A stretch of 7,405 nt of DNA from JAHJDO01 sp030671985 [NCBI: bacterium]. Its GTDB lineage: Bacteria; JAHJDO01. Where the stretch lies: the NCBI GenBank assembly GCA_030671985.1, contig DAOVHI010000067.1, positions 1-7,405 on the forward strand. Reading direction: 5' to 3'. The translations under genes and the position numbers were made by a program. Each line of letters opens with the position of its first letter. The first letter of the stretch is position 1. The notes beneath the pieces are model-generated. The model was not told the origin of the DNA. It did no database searches and saw only the letters and a program-made list of their open reading frames with translations. Shown here one piece after another: positions 1 through 6,048 of the stretch.

Positions 1-1938
1 ACGCACTGGTTTCAGCCCATGACCGGACTTACAGCCGAAAAGCATGACAGCTTTATTTCGCCTGATGGAGAGGGTAAAGCTATTGAAGAGTTTAGCGGAG
101 CAATGCTTATTCAGGGTGAGCCTGATGCGTCAAGCTTTCCAAGCGGAGGTATAAGAACTACTTTTGAAGCTCGTGGATATACAGCATGGGATCCTTCAAG
201 CCCCGCGTTTATTATAGAGTGCGAACTTGGAAAAACTCTGTGTATTCCATCTATATTTATTTCATATCATGGAGAAGCGCTTGATAAAAAGCTTCCTCTA
301 CTGCGTTCGGATGAAGCTATTAGTAAAGCAGTAATTGGGCTTTTAAAGCTTTTCGGACATAAGGATATAAAAAAGGCCTTTTCGAATTGTGGCGCTGAGC
401 AGGAATATTTTTTGATAGATAAACGATTCTATAGAATGCGGCAGGATTTACTTCTGACAGAACGTACATTAATTGGCGCATCATCTCCAAAAGGACAGCA
501 ATTGGAAGATCAGTACTTTGGTTCAATTAAAGAACGTGTTATAAATTATATGAATGATGTAAGTATTGAGTTATATAAATTAGGTATTCCTTTAAAGACA
601 AGACATAATGAAGTAGCTCCACATCAATTTGAATTTGCTCCTGTTTTTGAGGACTCCAATATTGCAGCGGACCACAATCAGCTTCTTATGGATATTATTA
701 AAAAAATTGCTCTGAAACATGATCTGGTATGTCTTTTACACGAAAAGCCATTTGCAGGAATAAATGGAAGCGGGAAGCACATTAATTGGTCTCTGTCGGA
801 TGATAAGAAAAATAATCTTTTTAGTCATGGGAATACGTTAGAAGATAATTTGCAGTTTCTGGTATTGTTGACAGCTGTGATTCGTGCTGTCTATAAACAT
901 TCTGATCTGCTATATGCTAGTATAGCCTCAGCAGGTAATGAACATAGACTCGGAGCTAATGAGGCTCCGCCTGCAGTTATGTCGTTGTTTATCGGTGAGC
1001 AGTTGTCAAAGATTCTCAACGCGATAGAGAGCGGTAAAAAGGCAGAATTCACTAAACAGGATATTCTAAATCTTGGTATTGGCAAATTACCGACATTTAA
1101 TAAAGATGGAGTTGACAGAAACAGGACATCTCCTTTTGCTTTTACCGGTAATAAGTTTGAATTTAGAGCAGTCGGAAGTTCTCAAAATATTTCAACGCCT
1201 ATTATGGTTATTAATACAATTGTCGCAGAATCTATAGATTATATTACAAATAGAATAAAAAAAGAGTCTAAGCATAAGAATTTTAGTTTGAAGGCGTTGC
1301 ATGTATTGAAAAAAATCATTAAAGAAACTAAACAAATTAGATTTGAAGGTGATAATTATTCTAAGGGCTGGATAAAAGAGGCAAAAGGAAGAGGGCTGAT
1401 TAATGAGCCTTCAACACCCAAGGCATTGAGGGCTCTTATTAATGAGGAGAACATAGCGCTATTTAAGAAATATGATGTGCTTACAAGAGAAGAATTGGTT
1501 TCGAGATACAATATATGGATTAATATGTATAGCAAGAAGTTAGAAATTGAAGCCAATACTTTGCGTGAAATGGTGGATTCGAATGTAGTGCCGGCAGGCT
1601 TTGATTATCAGGGGCTTTTAGCAAGGAATCTTTCGCATCTTGTTAGTTTAAAGAAAAGCGCTGATTTAAGGATTAAAGAAGAAGTTTTTAACGATCTCAA
1701 AGATCACTTAACGGATGTAACAGATAAAATATATTATGTTAGAAAGCATACACGCAGGATGGAAAAACTTCTGAAGAGAGCCGGCAATCTGAAAGCAGAG
1801 GAAAAGTCTAATTTATTCTTTGAAGAATTAAAACCTCTAATGGAGCATATAAGAAAACATGTTGACGAGCTTGAATGTGTTGTAGCTGACGAACATTGGG
1901 ATCTGCCAAAGTATAGAGAGATGCTGTTTGTGCAATAA
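1..1938 (+). CDS. glnN: Glutamine synthetase type III (GSIII), 5' end cut by the window
   Basis: Makes glutamine from glutamate, ammonia and ATP in the cytoplasm. The frame is open from base 1, reading [18 protein letters not shown], a conserved GSIII segment, so the ATG at base 19 is internal and the true start lies upstream. GSIII proteins are usually about 700 residues, so roughly 60-90 N-terminal residues are probably missing. Counting from base 19, visible family motifs are [10 protein letters not shown] (125-134), [16 protein letters not shown] (197-212), [17 protein letters not shown] (241-257, ATP/active-site region), [16 protein letters not shown] (313-328) and [18 protein letters not shown] (366-383, the glutamate/phosphate-binding arginine region). 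The C-terminal 200 residues are helical and charged, as in GSIII and unlike type I or II enzymes. The TAA stop overlaps the nadE ATG by one base, indicating one transcript. No frameshift or missing motif is seen in the visible part. Family assignment is very secure; the symbol glnN is the usual one for this type. Confidence 0.96.
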   Translation, partial: THWFQPMTGLTAEKHDSFISPDGEGKAIEEFSGAMLIQGEPDASSFPSGGIRTTFEARGYTAWDPSSPAFIIECELGKTLCIPSIFISYHGEALDKKLPLLRSDEAISKAVIGLLKLFGHKDIKKAFSNCGAEQEYFLIDKRFYRMRQDLLLTERTLIGASSPKGQQLEDQYFGSIKERVINYMNDVSIELYKLGIPLKTRHNEVAPHQFEFAPVFEDSNIAADHNQLLMDIIKKIALKHDLVCLLHEKPFAGINGSGKHINWSLSDDKKNNLFSHGNTLEDNLQFLVLLTAVIRAVYKHSDLLYASIASAGNEHRLGANEAPPAVMSLFIGEQLSKILNAIESGKKAEFTKQDILNLGIGKLPTFNKDGVDRNRTSPFAFTGNKFEFRAVGSSQNISTPIMVINTIVAESIDYITNRIKKESKHKNFSLKALHVLKKIIKETKQIRFEGDNYSKGWIKEAKGRGLINEPSTPKALRALINEENIALFKKYDVLTREELVSRYNIWINMYSKKLEIEANTLREMVDSNVVPAGFDYQGLLARNLSHLVSLKKSADLRIKEEVFNDLKDHLTDVTDKIYYVRKHTRRMEKLLKRAGNLKAEEKSNLFFEELKPLMEHIRKHVDELECVVADEHWDLPKYREMLFVQ

Positions 1939-2663
1939 TGGATAATATATCAGCAAAAATTGTTTCATGGCTCAAAGAAGAAGTAAAAAAGTCAGGGACC
2001 AAAGGCACAATTTTTGGTCTTAGCGGCGGAATAGATTCTGCCTGCGTTGCAGCCCTTTCGAAAAAAGCCTTCGGGGATAGTTGTCTCGGACTAATAATGC
2101 CATGTGAGAGCCATGTAGATGATGAAGAAATGGCACTTCTGGTTGCAAACAAGTTCTCAATTCCGGTTACTAAAATATCTCTGGATGATTCATTTGAAAA
2201 AATTCTGGATGTTCTGCCGGTTCCTAAAGACGATATGGTTAGAGCAAACCTAAAACCAAGATTAAGAATGCTTGCATTATATTACTACGCAGCTAACTGT
2301 GGATATCTGGTCGCCGGATGTGGCAATAAGACAGAAATAAAACTCGGCTATTATACAAAATACGGAGATGGGGGAGCGGACATTCTGCCTCTGGGTGGCT
2401 TGTTAAAAACTCAGGTAAGGCAGTTGGCAAAAGAGCTGGGCATACCGGCAGAGATTATAGCAAGAAGACCGTCTGCAGGCCTGTTGCCAAACCAATTTGA
2501 TGAAGATGAAATGGGTGTTTTATATAACGAAGCGGACAGTATTCTAAGGGCAATCGAAAATAATAACACCACGAATATAGACAGTCAAAAACTCAATAAA
2601 ATAACCAGTATGATATCAAGCTCACGGCATAAACGAGATCCTATTCCTGTATTTCAACTTTAG
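1938..2663 (+). CDS. nadE: NH3-dependent NAD+ synthetase
   Basis: Last step of NAD+ biosynthesis: amidates deamido-NAD+ using ATP and ammonia, in the cytoplasm. The 241-residue protein has the ATP pyrophosphatase P-loop SGGIDSA at 29-35, GNKTE at 129-133 (GNKSE in many homologues), TKYGDGGADILPLGGL at 140-155, the PSAGLLPNQFDEDEMG segment at 178-193 and the terminal HKRDPIP at 231-237, all in NadE order. There is no N-terminal nitrilase-type glutaminase domain, so this is the short form that takes free ammonia rather than glutamine. The ATG shares its A with the TAA of the glutamine synthetase gene, so translation is probably coupled and no separate promoter is apparent. Its 3' end converges on the small CxxC gene, with 14 bases between the stops. 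Function is assigned with high confidence; physiological dependence on the neighbouring synthetase is inference. Confidence 0.96.
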   Translation: MDNISAKIVSWLKEEVKKSGTKGTIFGLSGGIDSACVAALSKKAFGDSCLGLIMPCESHVDDEEMALLVANKFSIPVTKISLDDSFEKILDVLPVPKDDMVRANLKPRLRMLALYYYAANCGYLVAGCGNKTEIKLGYYTKYGDGGADILPLGGLLKTQVRQLAKELGIPAEIIARRPSAGLLPNQFDEDEMGVLYNEADSILRAIENNNTTNIDSQKLNKITSMISSSRHKRDPIPVFQL

Positions 2664-2677
2664 CAGTTTGAACCATT

Positions 2678-2848
2678 TTAGTTTACTGCAACAGCAACTG
2701 ATTCAGCAGGCTCTTCTATAGGCGAGGAAATAGTCTGCGTTTTGTCTGTTTTTACTTCATATCCTCTGTAGCATTTTTCACAGACTTCCTTGCTGTTTTT
2801 AAAATATACTGAGTCCACACCATTTTTGCATATTTCACATATATACAC
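2678..2848 (-). CDS. Small protein with two CxxC pairs (putative zinc ribbon/treble clef), unknown function
   Basis: A 56-residue reading frame starting with GTG and ending in TAA. The protein starts MYICEICKNG, has CEKC at 23-26, and ends in an acidic, low-complexity tail (about 37-56, with IEEPAES). Cysteines 4, 7, 23 and 26 form two CxxC knuckles 15 residues apart, a spacing suited to one structural zinc ion, with the aromatic residues Y2, Y15, F16, Y27 and Y30 around them. Support for it being real: a strong Shine-Dalgarno AGGAGGTGA (2862-2854) lies 5 bases before GTG, and it begins just after the HTH gene stop on the same strand. There is no ATG alternative in frame. I do not recognise a named family. 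It may bind the HTH protein, nucleic acid or another partner, but nothing in the sequence decides this. Confidence refers to the gene being translated. Confidence 0.75.
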   Translation of the reverse strand: MYICEICKNGVDSVYFKNSKEVCEKCYRGYEVKTDKTQTISSPIEEPAESVAVAVN

Positions 2849-2853
2849 TTACT

Positions 2854-3036
2854 TCACCTCCTCACATTTTTATACATTTGCGCTTCAAGCCACTCATCTA
2901 TTGTTTCTTTCTTAAAACGCCACTGATTTGAAAGTTTCACGGCAGGAATCTCCGCATTATTAACAAGTTTATAAACTGTTCTCGCATTCATTTTAATGTA
3001 ACCTGCCAGCTCTTTTATGGTCATTATTTCACTCAC
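2854..3036 (-). CDS. Small excisionase/MerR-like helix-turn-helix DNA-binding protein (HTH_17 type)
   Basis: A 60-residue protein from a GTG at 3036, or 56 residues from an in-frame ATG at 3024. It is essentially one domain: MTIKELAGYIKMNARTVYKL (5-24) is the first helix plus recognition helix, NNAEIPAVKL follows, and NQWRFKKETIDEWL (37-50) is the typical wing and last helix of the AlpA/Xis/HTH_17 superfamily. It probably binds DNA. A longer frame to an ATG at 3072 exists, but a consensus-like promoter (3044-3072) occupies that extension, so the shorter form is favoured. The stop TGA (2856-2854) lies inside the Shine-Dalgarno of the downstream CxxC gene, so the two form an operon. No integrase or phage gene is nearby, so an excisionase role is not supported; a regulator is more likely. 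Its target is unknown and may include its own promoter. Confidence 0.85.
   Translation of the reverse strand: MSEIMTIKELAGYIKMNARTVYKLVNNAEIPAVKLSNQWRFKKETIDEWLEAQMYKNVRR
2855..2863 (-). promoter_or_regulatory. Strong ribosome binding site of the CxxC gene, overlapping the HTH stop codon
   Basis: Reads GAGGAGGTG on the minus strand and continues into the A of the HTH gene's TGA stop. It is a near-perfect anti-SD complement, with eight bases between GGAGG and the GTG start at 2848. It is the strongest Shine-Dalgarno I noted in the window and is the main reason to accept the 56-codon gene. Confidence 0.8.
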
Positions 3037-3043
3037 GTGCGAA

Positions 3044-3072
3044 ATTCTAACATCAAAATACACAAATGTCAA
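3044..3072 (-). promoter_or_regulatory. Sigma-70-like promoter of the HTH-CxxC operon
   Basis: On the minus strand TTGACA (3072-3067, perfect -35) is followed by a 17-base spacer and TAGAAT (3049-3044, five of six matches to the -10). Transcription would start near 3038-3036, that is 0-2 bases before the GTG at 3036 and about 12-14 bases before the ATG at 3024. A CACGTG palindrome (3034-3039) sits on the predicted start site and could be an operator, but that is speculation. Confidence 0.75.
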
Positions 3073-3253
3073 GAAAAAAGTTTATTTTTGGATAAAAAAG
3101 ATATTAAACTACCTTGTAATGCAGTAAACTGACAGTTCTAGGTGCTATTTCTTGATTTTAGTTTATAAAGCTATTACACTTACGTTTAAGATTGTGGCAA
3201 AAGATACGTCAGATCAAGTCGCAATTTGCTTGTTTAGATAAGAACATTAAGCA
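3073..3253. other. Non-coding spacer between the HTH operon and the glycosyltransferase remnant
   Basis: AT-rich, with no credible open frame on either strand. It holds a possible plus-strand promoter at 3152-3180 and a small GCAATTTGC palindrome around 3222-3230. Together with the decayed gene downstream it makes about 440 bases (3037-3475) without an intact gene. No tRNA, riboswitch-like structure or terminal repeat was recognised. Confidence 0.6.
3152..3180 (+). promoter_or_regulatory. Possible promoter for the remnant/methyltransferase transcript
   Basis: TTGATT (3152-3157), a 17-base spacer and TACACT (3175-3180) each match four of six consensus bases. It lies about 110 bases upstream of the remnant's ATG in a spacer with no other obvious promoter for the methyltransferase. 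In such AT-rich DNA matches of this quality can arise by chance, so this is tentative. Confidence 0.35.
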
Positions 3254-3289
3254 ATGTTTATAAATTTAGGGAGAAATGGGGCAAAAGAA

Positions 3290-3460
3290 ATGATTGGAAT
3301 CTCCATCGTTATTCCAGCCTATAATGAAGAGAAAGGTTTTGGTTATTCAGTTAAAGAAATTCCTATTCATTGGATTAATTGCTCTCAGAGTAAAGTGCAT
3401 CTATTATCTAACTCATTAAGAATGTTAATAACTCTAATAAAAATTCTCATCAAACATTAA
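3290..3460 (+). pseudogene. Internally deleted family 2 glycosyltransferase (DPM1-like) remnant
   Basis: A 56-codon open frame (extendable to an ATG at 3254) that looks like both ends of a polyprenyl-phosphate sugar transferase with the middle missing. Residues 1-16, MIGISIVIPAYNEEKG, are the N-terminal nucleotide-sugar-binding strand of GT2 enzymes. Residues 17-56, starting FGYSVKEIPIHWIN, match the C-terminal segment of the same family, including SKV and the closing SLRML helix. In the intact paralogue downstream (6049-6792) the equivalent segments, PAYNEER and NGYSIKEIPVVW, are about 180 residues apart. The DXD metal-binding motif and acceptor region are therefore absent, and catalysis is not expected. 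The join near 3332-3343 keeps the frame, and a GGGG at 3278-3281 suits the ATG at 3290. The stop is 15 bases before the methyltransferase, suggesting a former GT2-methyltransferase operon. Whether the short peptide is still made is unknown. Confidence 0.8.
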
Positions 3461-3475
3461 AGGTAAATTTAGAAA

Positions 3476-4201
3476 ATGAATTTTCTTGAATATCAGAAGA
3501 TGTTTGAAATAGAAGAAAAACACTGGTGGTATGTGGGAAAACGGAAAATAGTTTCTGGGTTACTCAAAAAATTCGTTTCCAAGAAAGATAATAGAATATT
3601 AGATATTGGATGTGGCACAGGAATTGTTTTAAAAATGTTGAACAAATATGGTTTAGCAAGTGGATTAGATATTTCCCATGACGCACTTTCTTTTTGTAAA
3701 GGGCGCGGTCTCAATTCTCTATTTCTTGGCTCAGCTACTTCTCTGCCGTTTCCTGATGAAACATTTTCTTTAGTTACTGCTTTAGATATACTTGAACATA
3801 TAGAAGATGATACATTGGCTCTAAGAGAAATCAGGAGGGTCTTAAAGAAGGGTGGTTTGGCAATAATTACTACTCCTGCTTTTCCTAATTTATGCAGTTC
3901 TCACGATATATCCTTAGGTCATAAAAGAAGATATACTTTTATAGAATTAGAGAAAAAAGTGACTTTTGCGGGATTTAAAATATCAAAGATTAATTATAGC
4001 AACTTTTTTCTCTTTCCGTTTGTTTTTATTTATCGCAAATTTAAAAAATTGGTTACTAAATCTGTGACAACTTCAGATACTGGTTCCGTGCCGATTTTTT
4101 TAAATCAAATTTTCACTGAACTCTACAGCATTGAAACCCAATTAGTAAAGAAAGCGAAACTTCCTTTTGGTCTTTCTTTACTATGTGTGGCTAAAAAATA
4201 A
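3476..4201 (+). CDS. Class I SAM-dependent methyltransferase (Methyltransf_11 type)
   Basis: A 241-residue soluble Rossmann-fold methyltransferase. The N-terminus has EEKHWWYVGKRKIV (13-26), a helix common in methyltransferases found beside DPM1-like glycosyltransferases. Motif I, LDIGCGTG, is at 42-49; the acidic residue ending strand 2 is D65 in GLDIS; SATSLPFPDETFSLV (86-100) and ALDILEHIEDD (102-112) are the motif II/III region; RRVLKKGGLAIITTPA (120-135) is the post-motif. SSHDISLGHKRRYT (141-154) is typical of the lid/substrate region of this subfamily. A hydrophobic patch, NFFLFPFVFIY (176-186), may contact the membrane or a lipid-linked substrate. The substrate is unknown; a glycan or polyprenyl-linked intermediate is only suggested by the neighbours. 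It follows the GT2 remnant by 15 bases and is convergent with the GT39 gene, whose stop is 9 bases away. The Shine-Dalgarno is weak (AAGG about 12 bases upstream). Confidence 0.9.
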   Translation: MNFLEYQKMFEIEEKHWWYVGKRKIVSGLLKKFVSKKDNRILDIGCGTGIVLKMLNKYGLASGLDISHDALSFCKGRGLNSLFLGSATSLPFPDETFSLVTALDILEHIEDDTLALREIRRVLKKGGLAIITTPAFPNLCSSHDISLGHKRRYTFIELEKKVTFAGFKISKINYSNFFLFPFVFIYRKFKKLVTKSVTTSDTGSVPIFLNQIFTELYSIETQLVKKAKLPFGLSLLCVAKK

Positions 4202-4210
4202 ATTCTACTT

Positions 4211-5938
4211 TTATTCCGATTCCTTGTGTTCTAGCACTACTATAATTGGATTTATATACCAGAAATCCTCTGATGCGTCAAACTGGTTGAATTTAATTCC
4301 CAAAAATGAAAGAGGTTTGTAAAACACCTTGCATATTTCATAGTCCTGAGATGCGAATAAATTATTAAAGAATTCTGGTAAAGGGTTGAATACATACTGT
4401 ATGTTTGATGTTATAAAATAGTCAGGTTTTTTCTTCTGTAATGCAGAATAATCATTGCCAACTATAACCAATTTGCACCTATTTTCATCTATTGGCGGTA
4501 TTTGATATTGCCATGGAATCTCAGTCATTCCAATTGTTGAGGATTGTTTTATATTTTTCGCAATCCATTCTCCTGCTTCAGTACGTATATTTTTGTCCAT
4601 CAAAAGTTTTTCATAGCTCATTCCATAACAGAATGTAAATAACAAAACAAAAATGATTATAGAATAGCCGATATGCTTTTTTGCGGATTTTAACCTATTT
4701 AATAGTTCAAACAATCCACTGCATCCAAGAATAATAAGCAGAGGAACAACAGGAAGAATATATCTCGAAAATACCTTAGAAAATAAAGATACAAAAACAA
4801 AGAAAAAAACTATCCATGATAAGAAAAGCAAAACCACTCTTTTTTCAAAGAGTTTGTTTTTTCTAAGAAACAGTATTGTAATTAAGTTACCAATTAAAGT
4901 AAAAATAAAAAGAGGAATACCCATACCATATTTTAAGCTGGAAATATAGAACTTCCAACTAAAAGACAATCCTGTATGTTCACTCAGGGCTACTAAAGGT
5001 TTGGGGAACGTTATGAAGAAATAAGGGTTTGTTACAAAAAAGAATAGCAAGAACGCAGTAATAGTTAGGACAAGCCCTTTAAACAATCTTCTTAAATTTT
5101 TATAACTCAGAAGAATTCCGATTATGGGTATTATTAGTGCCGCGCCAAATGTTATCTTCGTTCCACAGGCAAGACCAGAGAATAGGCCTGCTAAGAAAAC
5201 TTTTTTAAAAGAAAATCTTTCAATGAATTTGACCGTAACAAACAGACACGCCATTATCCAAAATAAACCAGGAATATCAACATACATATAGTGAGCATTT
5301 AATAACATTAGAGGCGTGAATAAAACTAAGAGACTACTTATAAATGAACCAATATTATTTTTAAACGTCTTTTTAAATATAAAGTAACTTAAAACAACAA
5401 TCCCGATCCCATATAACGCTGTTACAAATCTTCCAACTATATAAAACTTAGCAATCTCTTCAGGGCGAAGAAAGTAAAAAGTCAGATCAGAAGTAACAGC
5501 AATTAAATTAAATTTTGAAAGCAAAAAAAACAAAAAACCTATCACGTATAGATATGCTCCACCAACTACAAACTGATTAGGATTAAAATTTAATTTTTTT
5601 GGATTCATAGTAGATAAGCTTTTTATCAGATAATACTCGTCAGGGTGATAACTTCTTACAGGATTGTACAGATTTCTATGTGCTTTTTTCCTTGCTTCTT
5701 CGGGATGGTAGGCTAAATGCACTCTCATTCCTTTCCATGTTGCTTCCGGAGTATAGCTCTTAATCTTTGCCATTGTCGTTTGAATACTGTCCTTGTTCGT
5801 GAAATATAGAGTGTTTAAGGCTTGAGATGGCAGTCCAAATCTTATCCCTCTCATATATACATACGCAGAAATAAGTATTAGTAAAGATAATGCTACGACG
5901 AAAATTCTACTTATTTCTGACTTTTTGAATTCTGTCAT
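4211..5938 (-). CDS. GT39/PMT-like membrane glycosyltransferase (GT-C fold, polyprenyl-phosphate sugar dependent)
   Basis: A 575-residue integral membrane protein expected to transfer a sugar from a polyprenyl-phosphate donor on the outer side of the cytoplasmic membrane. TM1 is about 11-29. A long, charged extracytoplasmic loop (30-115) carries the YHPDEYY motif (97-103), with D100/E101 as the probable catalytic/metal pair of GT-C enzymes, followed by LNFNPNQF. Further membrane segments are about 124-142, 167-188, 197-217, 222-238, 247-279, 286-310, 341-358, 366-388, 394-412 and 423-440. SRYILPVVP (391-399) is a conserved PMT-family block. The last 135 residues are mostly soluble and probably extracytoplasmic. 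The sequence resembles 'phospholipid carrier-dependent glycosyltransferase' annotations. Acceptor (protein, lipid or polysaccharide) is unknown. The ATG at 5938 has a modest GGGA eight bases upstream. It is divergent from the GT2 gene and convergent with the methyltransferase. Confidence 0.88.
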   Translation of the reverse strand: MTEFKKSEISRIFVVALSLLILISAYVYMRGIRFGLPSQALNTLYFTNKDSIQTTMAKIKSYTPEATWKGMRVHLAYHPEEARKKAHRNLYNPVRSYHPDEYYLIKSLSTMNPKKLNFNPNQFVVGGAYLYVIGFLFFLLSKFNLIAVTSDLTFYFLRPEEIAKFYIVGRFVTALYGIGIVVLSYFIFKKTFKNNIGSFISSLLVLFTPLMLLNAHYMYVDIPGLFWIMACLFVTVKFIERFSFKKVFLAGLFSGLACGTKITFGAALIIPIIGILLSYKNLRRLFKGLVLTITAFLLFFFVTNPYFFITFPKPLVALSEHTGLSFSWKFYISSLKYGMGIPLFIFTLIGNLITILFLRKNKLFEKRVVLLFLSWIVFFFVFVSLFSKVFSRYILPVVPLLIILGCSGLFELLNRLKSAKKHIGYSIIIFVLLFTFCYGMSYEKLLMDKNIRTEAGEWIAKNIKQSSTIGMTEIPWQYQIPPIDENRCKLVIVGNDYSALQKKKPDYFITSNIQYVFNPLPEFFNNLFASQDYEICKVFYKPLSFLGIKFNQFDASEDFWYINPIIVVLEHKESE

Positions 5939-5986
5939 TTTGTATTCCCGAGCTTTTTTTTACCTCGAATTTTTTGGATAATAAGA

Positions 5987-6015
5987 TTGAAGCTAAATAT
6001 TATTTTGAGTATACT
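5987..6015 (+). promoter_or_regulatory. Sigma-70-like promoter of the GT2-GT39 operon
   Basis: TTGAAG (5987-5992), a 17-base spacer and TATACT (6010-6015) resemble consensus with four and five matches of six. Transcription would start near 6022, about 27 bases before the ATG at 6049. The -10 lies in an AGTATACT palindrome (6008-6015). This placement argues against translation from the TTG at 5974. No equally good promoter was found for the divergent gene on the minus strand. Confidence 0.6.
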
Positions 6016-6048
6016 AACACAAAAAGGCACAAAGTGGCAAAATGGAAA

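Noticed and set aside
1808-2152. Open frame of 114 codons on the minus strand
   Set aside because: It lies fully antisense to the end of the glutamine synthetase gene and the start of nadE, shows no recognisable motif, and has no convincing ribosome site.
2663-2689. GCAGT...ACTGC inverted repeat as a terminator between nadE and the CxxC gene
   Set aside because: The stem is only five base pairs with a 17-base loop and no T-run on either strand, so a terminator is not supported.
2854-3036. Phage or integrative-element excisionase
   Set aside because: The fold resembles Xis/AlpA, but no integrase, att-like repeat, tRNA end or phage gene is in the window, so a chromosomal regulator is the safer reading.
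3037-3072. N-terminal extension of the HTH protein to the ATG at 3072
   Set aside because: The extension is occupied by a TTGACA-17-TAGAAT promoter and does not look like HTH_17 sequence; the domain begins at MTIKEL.
2680-3130. 11-base inverted repeat AGTTTACTGCA / TGCAGTAAACT (2680-2690 and 3120-3130) flanking the HTH-CxxC unit, as mobile-element ends
   Set aside because: Several 11-base inverted matches are expected by chance in a window this size. The repeat does not extend, the left copy lies partly within the CxxC coding end, and no target duplication or transposase is present.
3493-3714. Open frame of 73 codons on the minus strand
   Set aside because: It is antisense to the SAM-binding core of the methyltransferase, whose motifs are clearly the coding ones.
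4202-4210. Bidirectional terminator between the convergent methyltransferase and GT39 genes
   Set aside because: The gap is nine bases and no stem with a T-run could be drawn across it or the adjoining gene ends.
5974-6048. TTG start for the GT2 gene giving 25 extra residues
   Set aside because: It has no ribosome site, a promoter lies within it, and GT2 homologues begin near the VIIPAYNEE strand.
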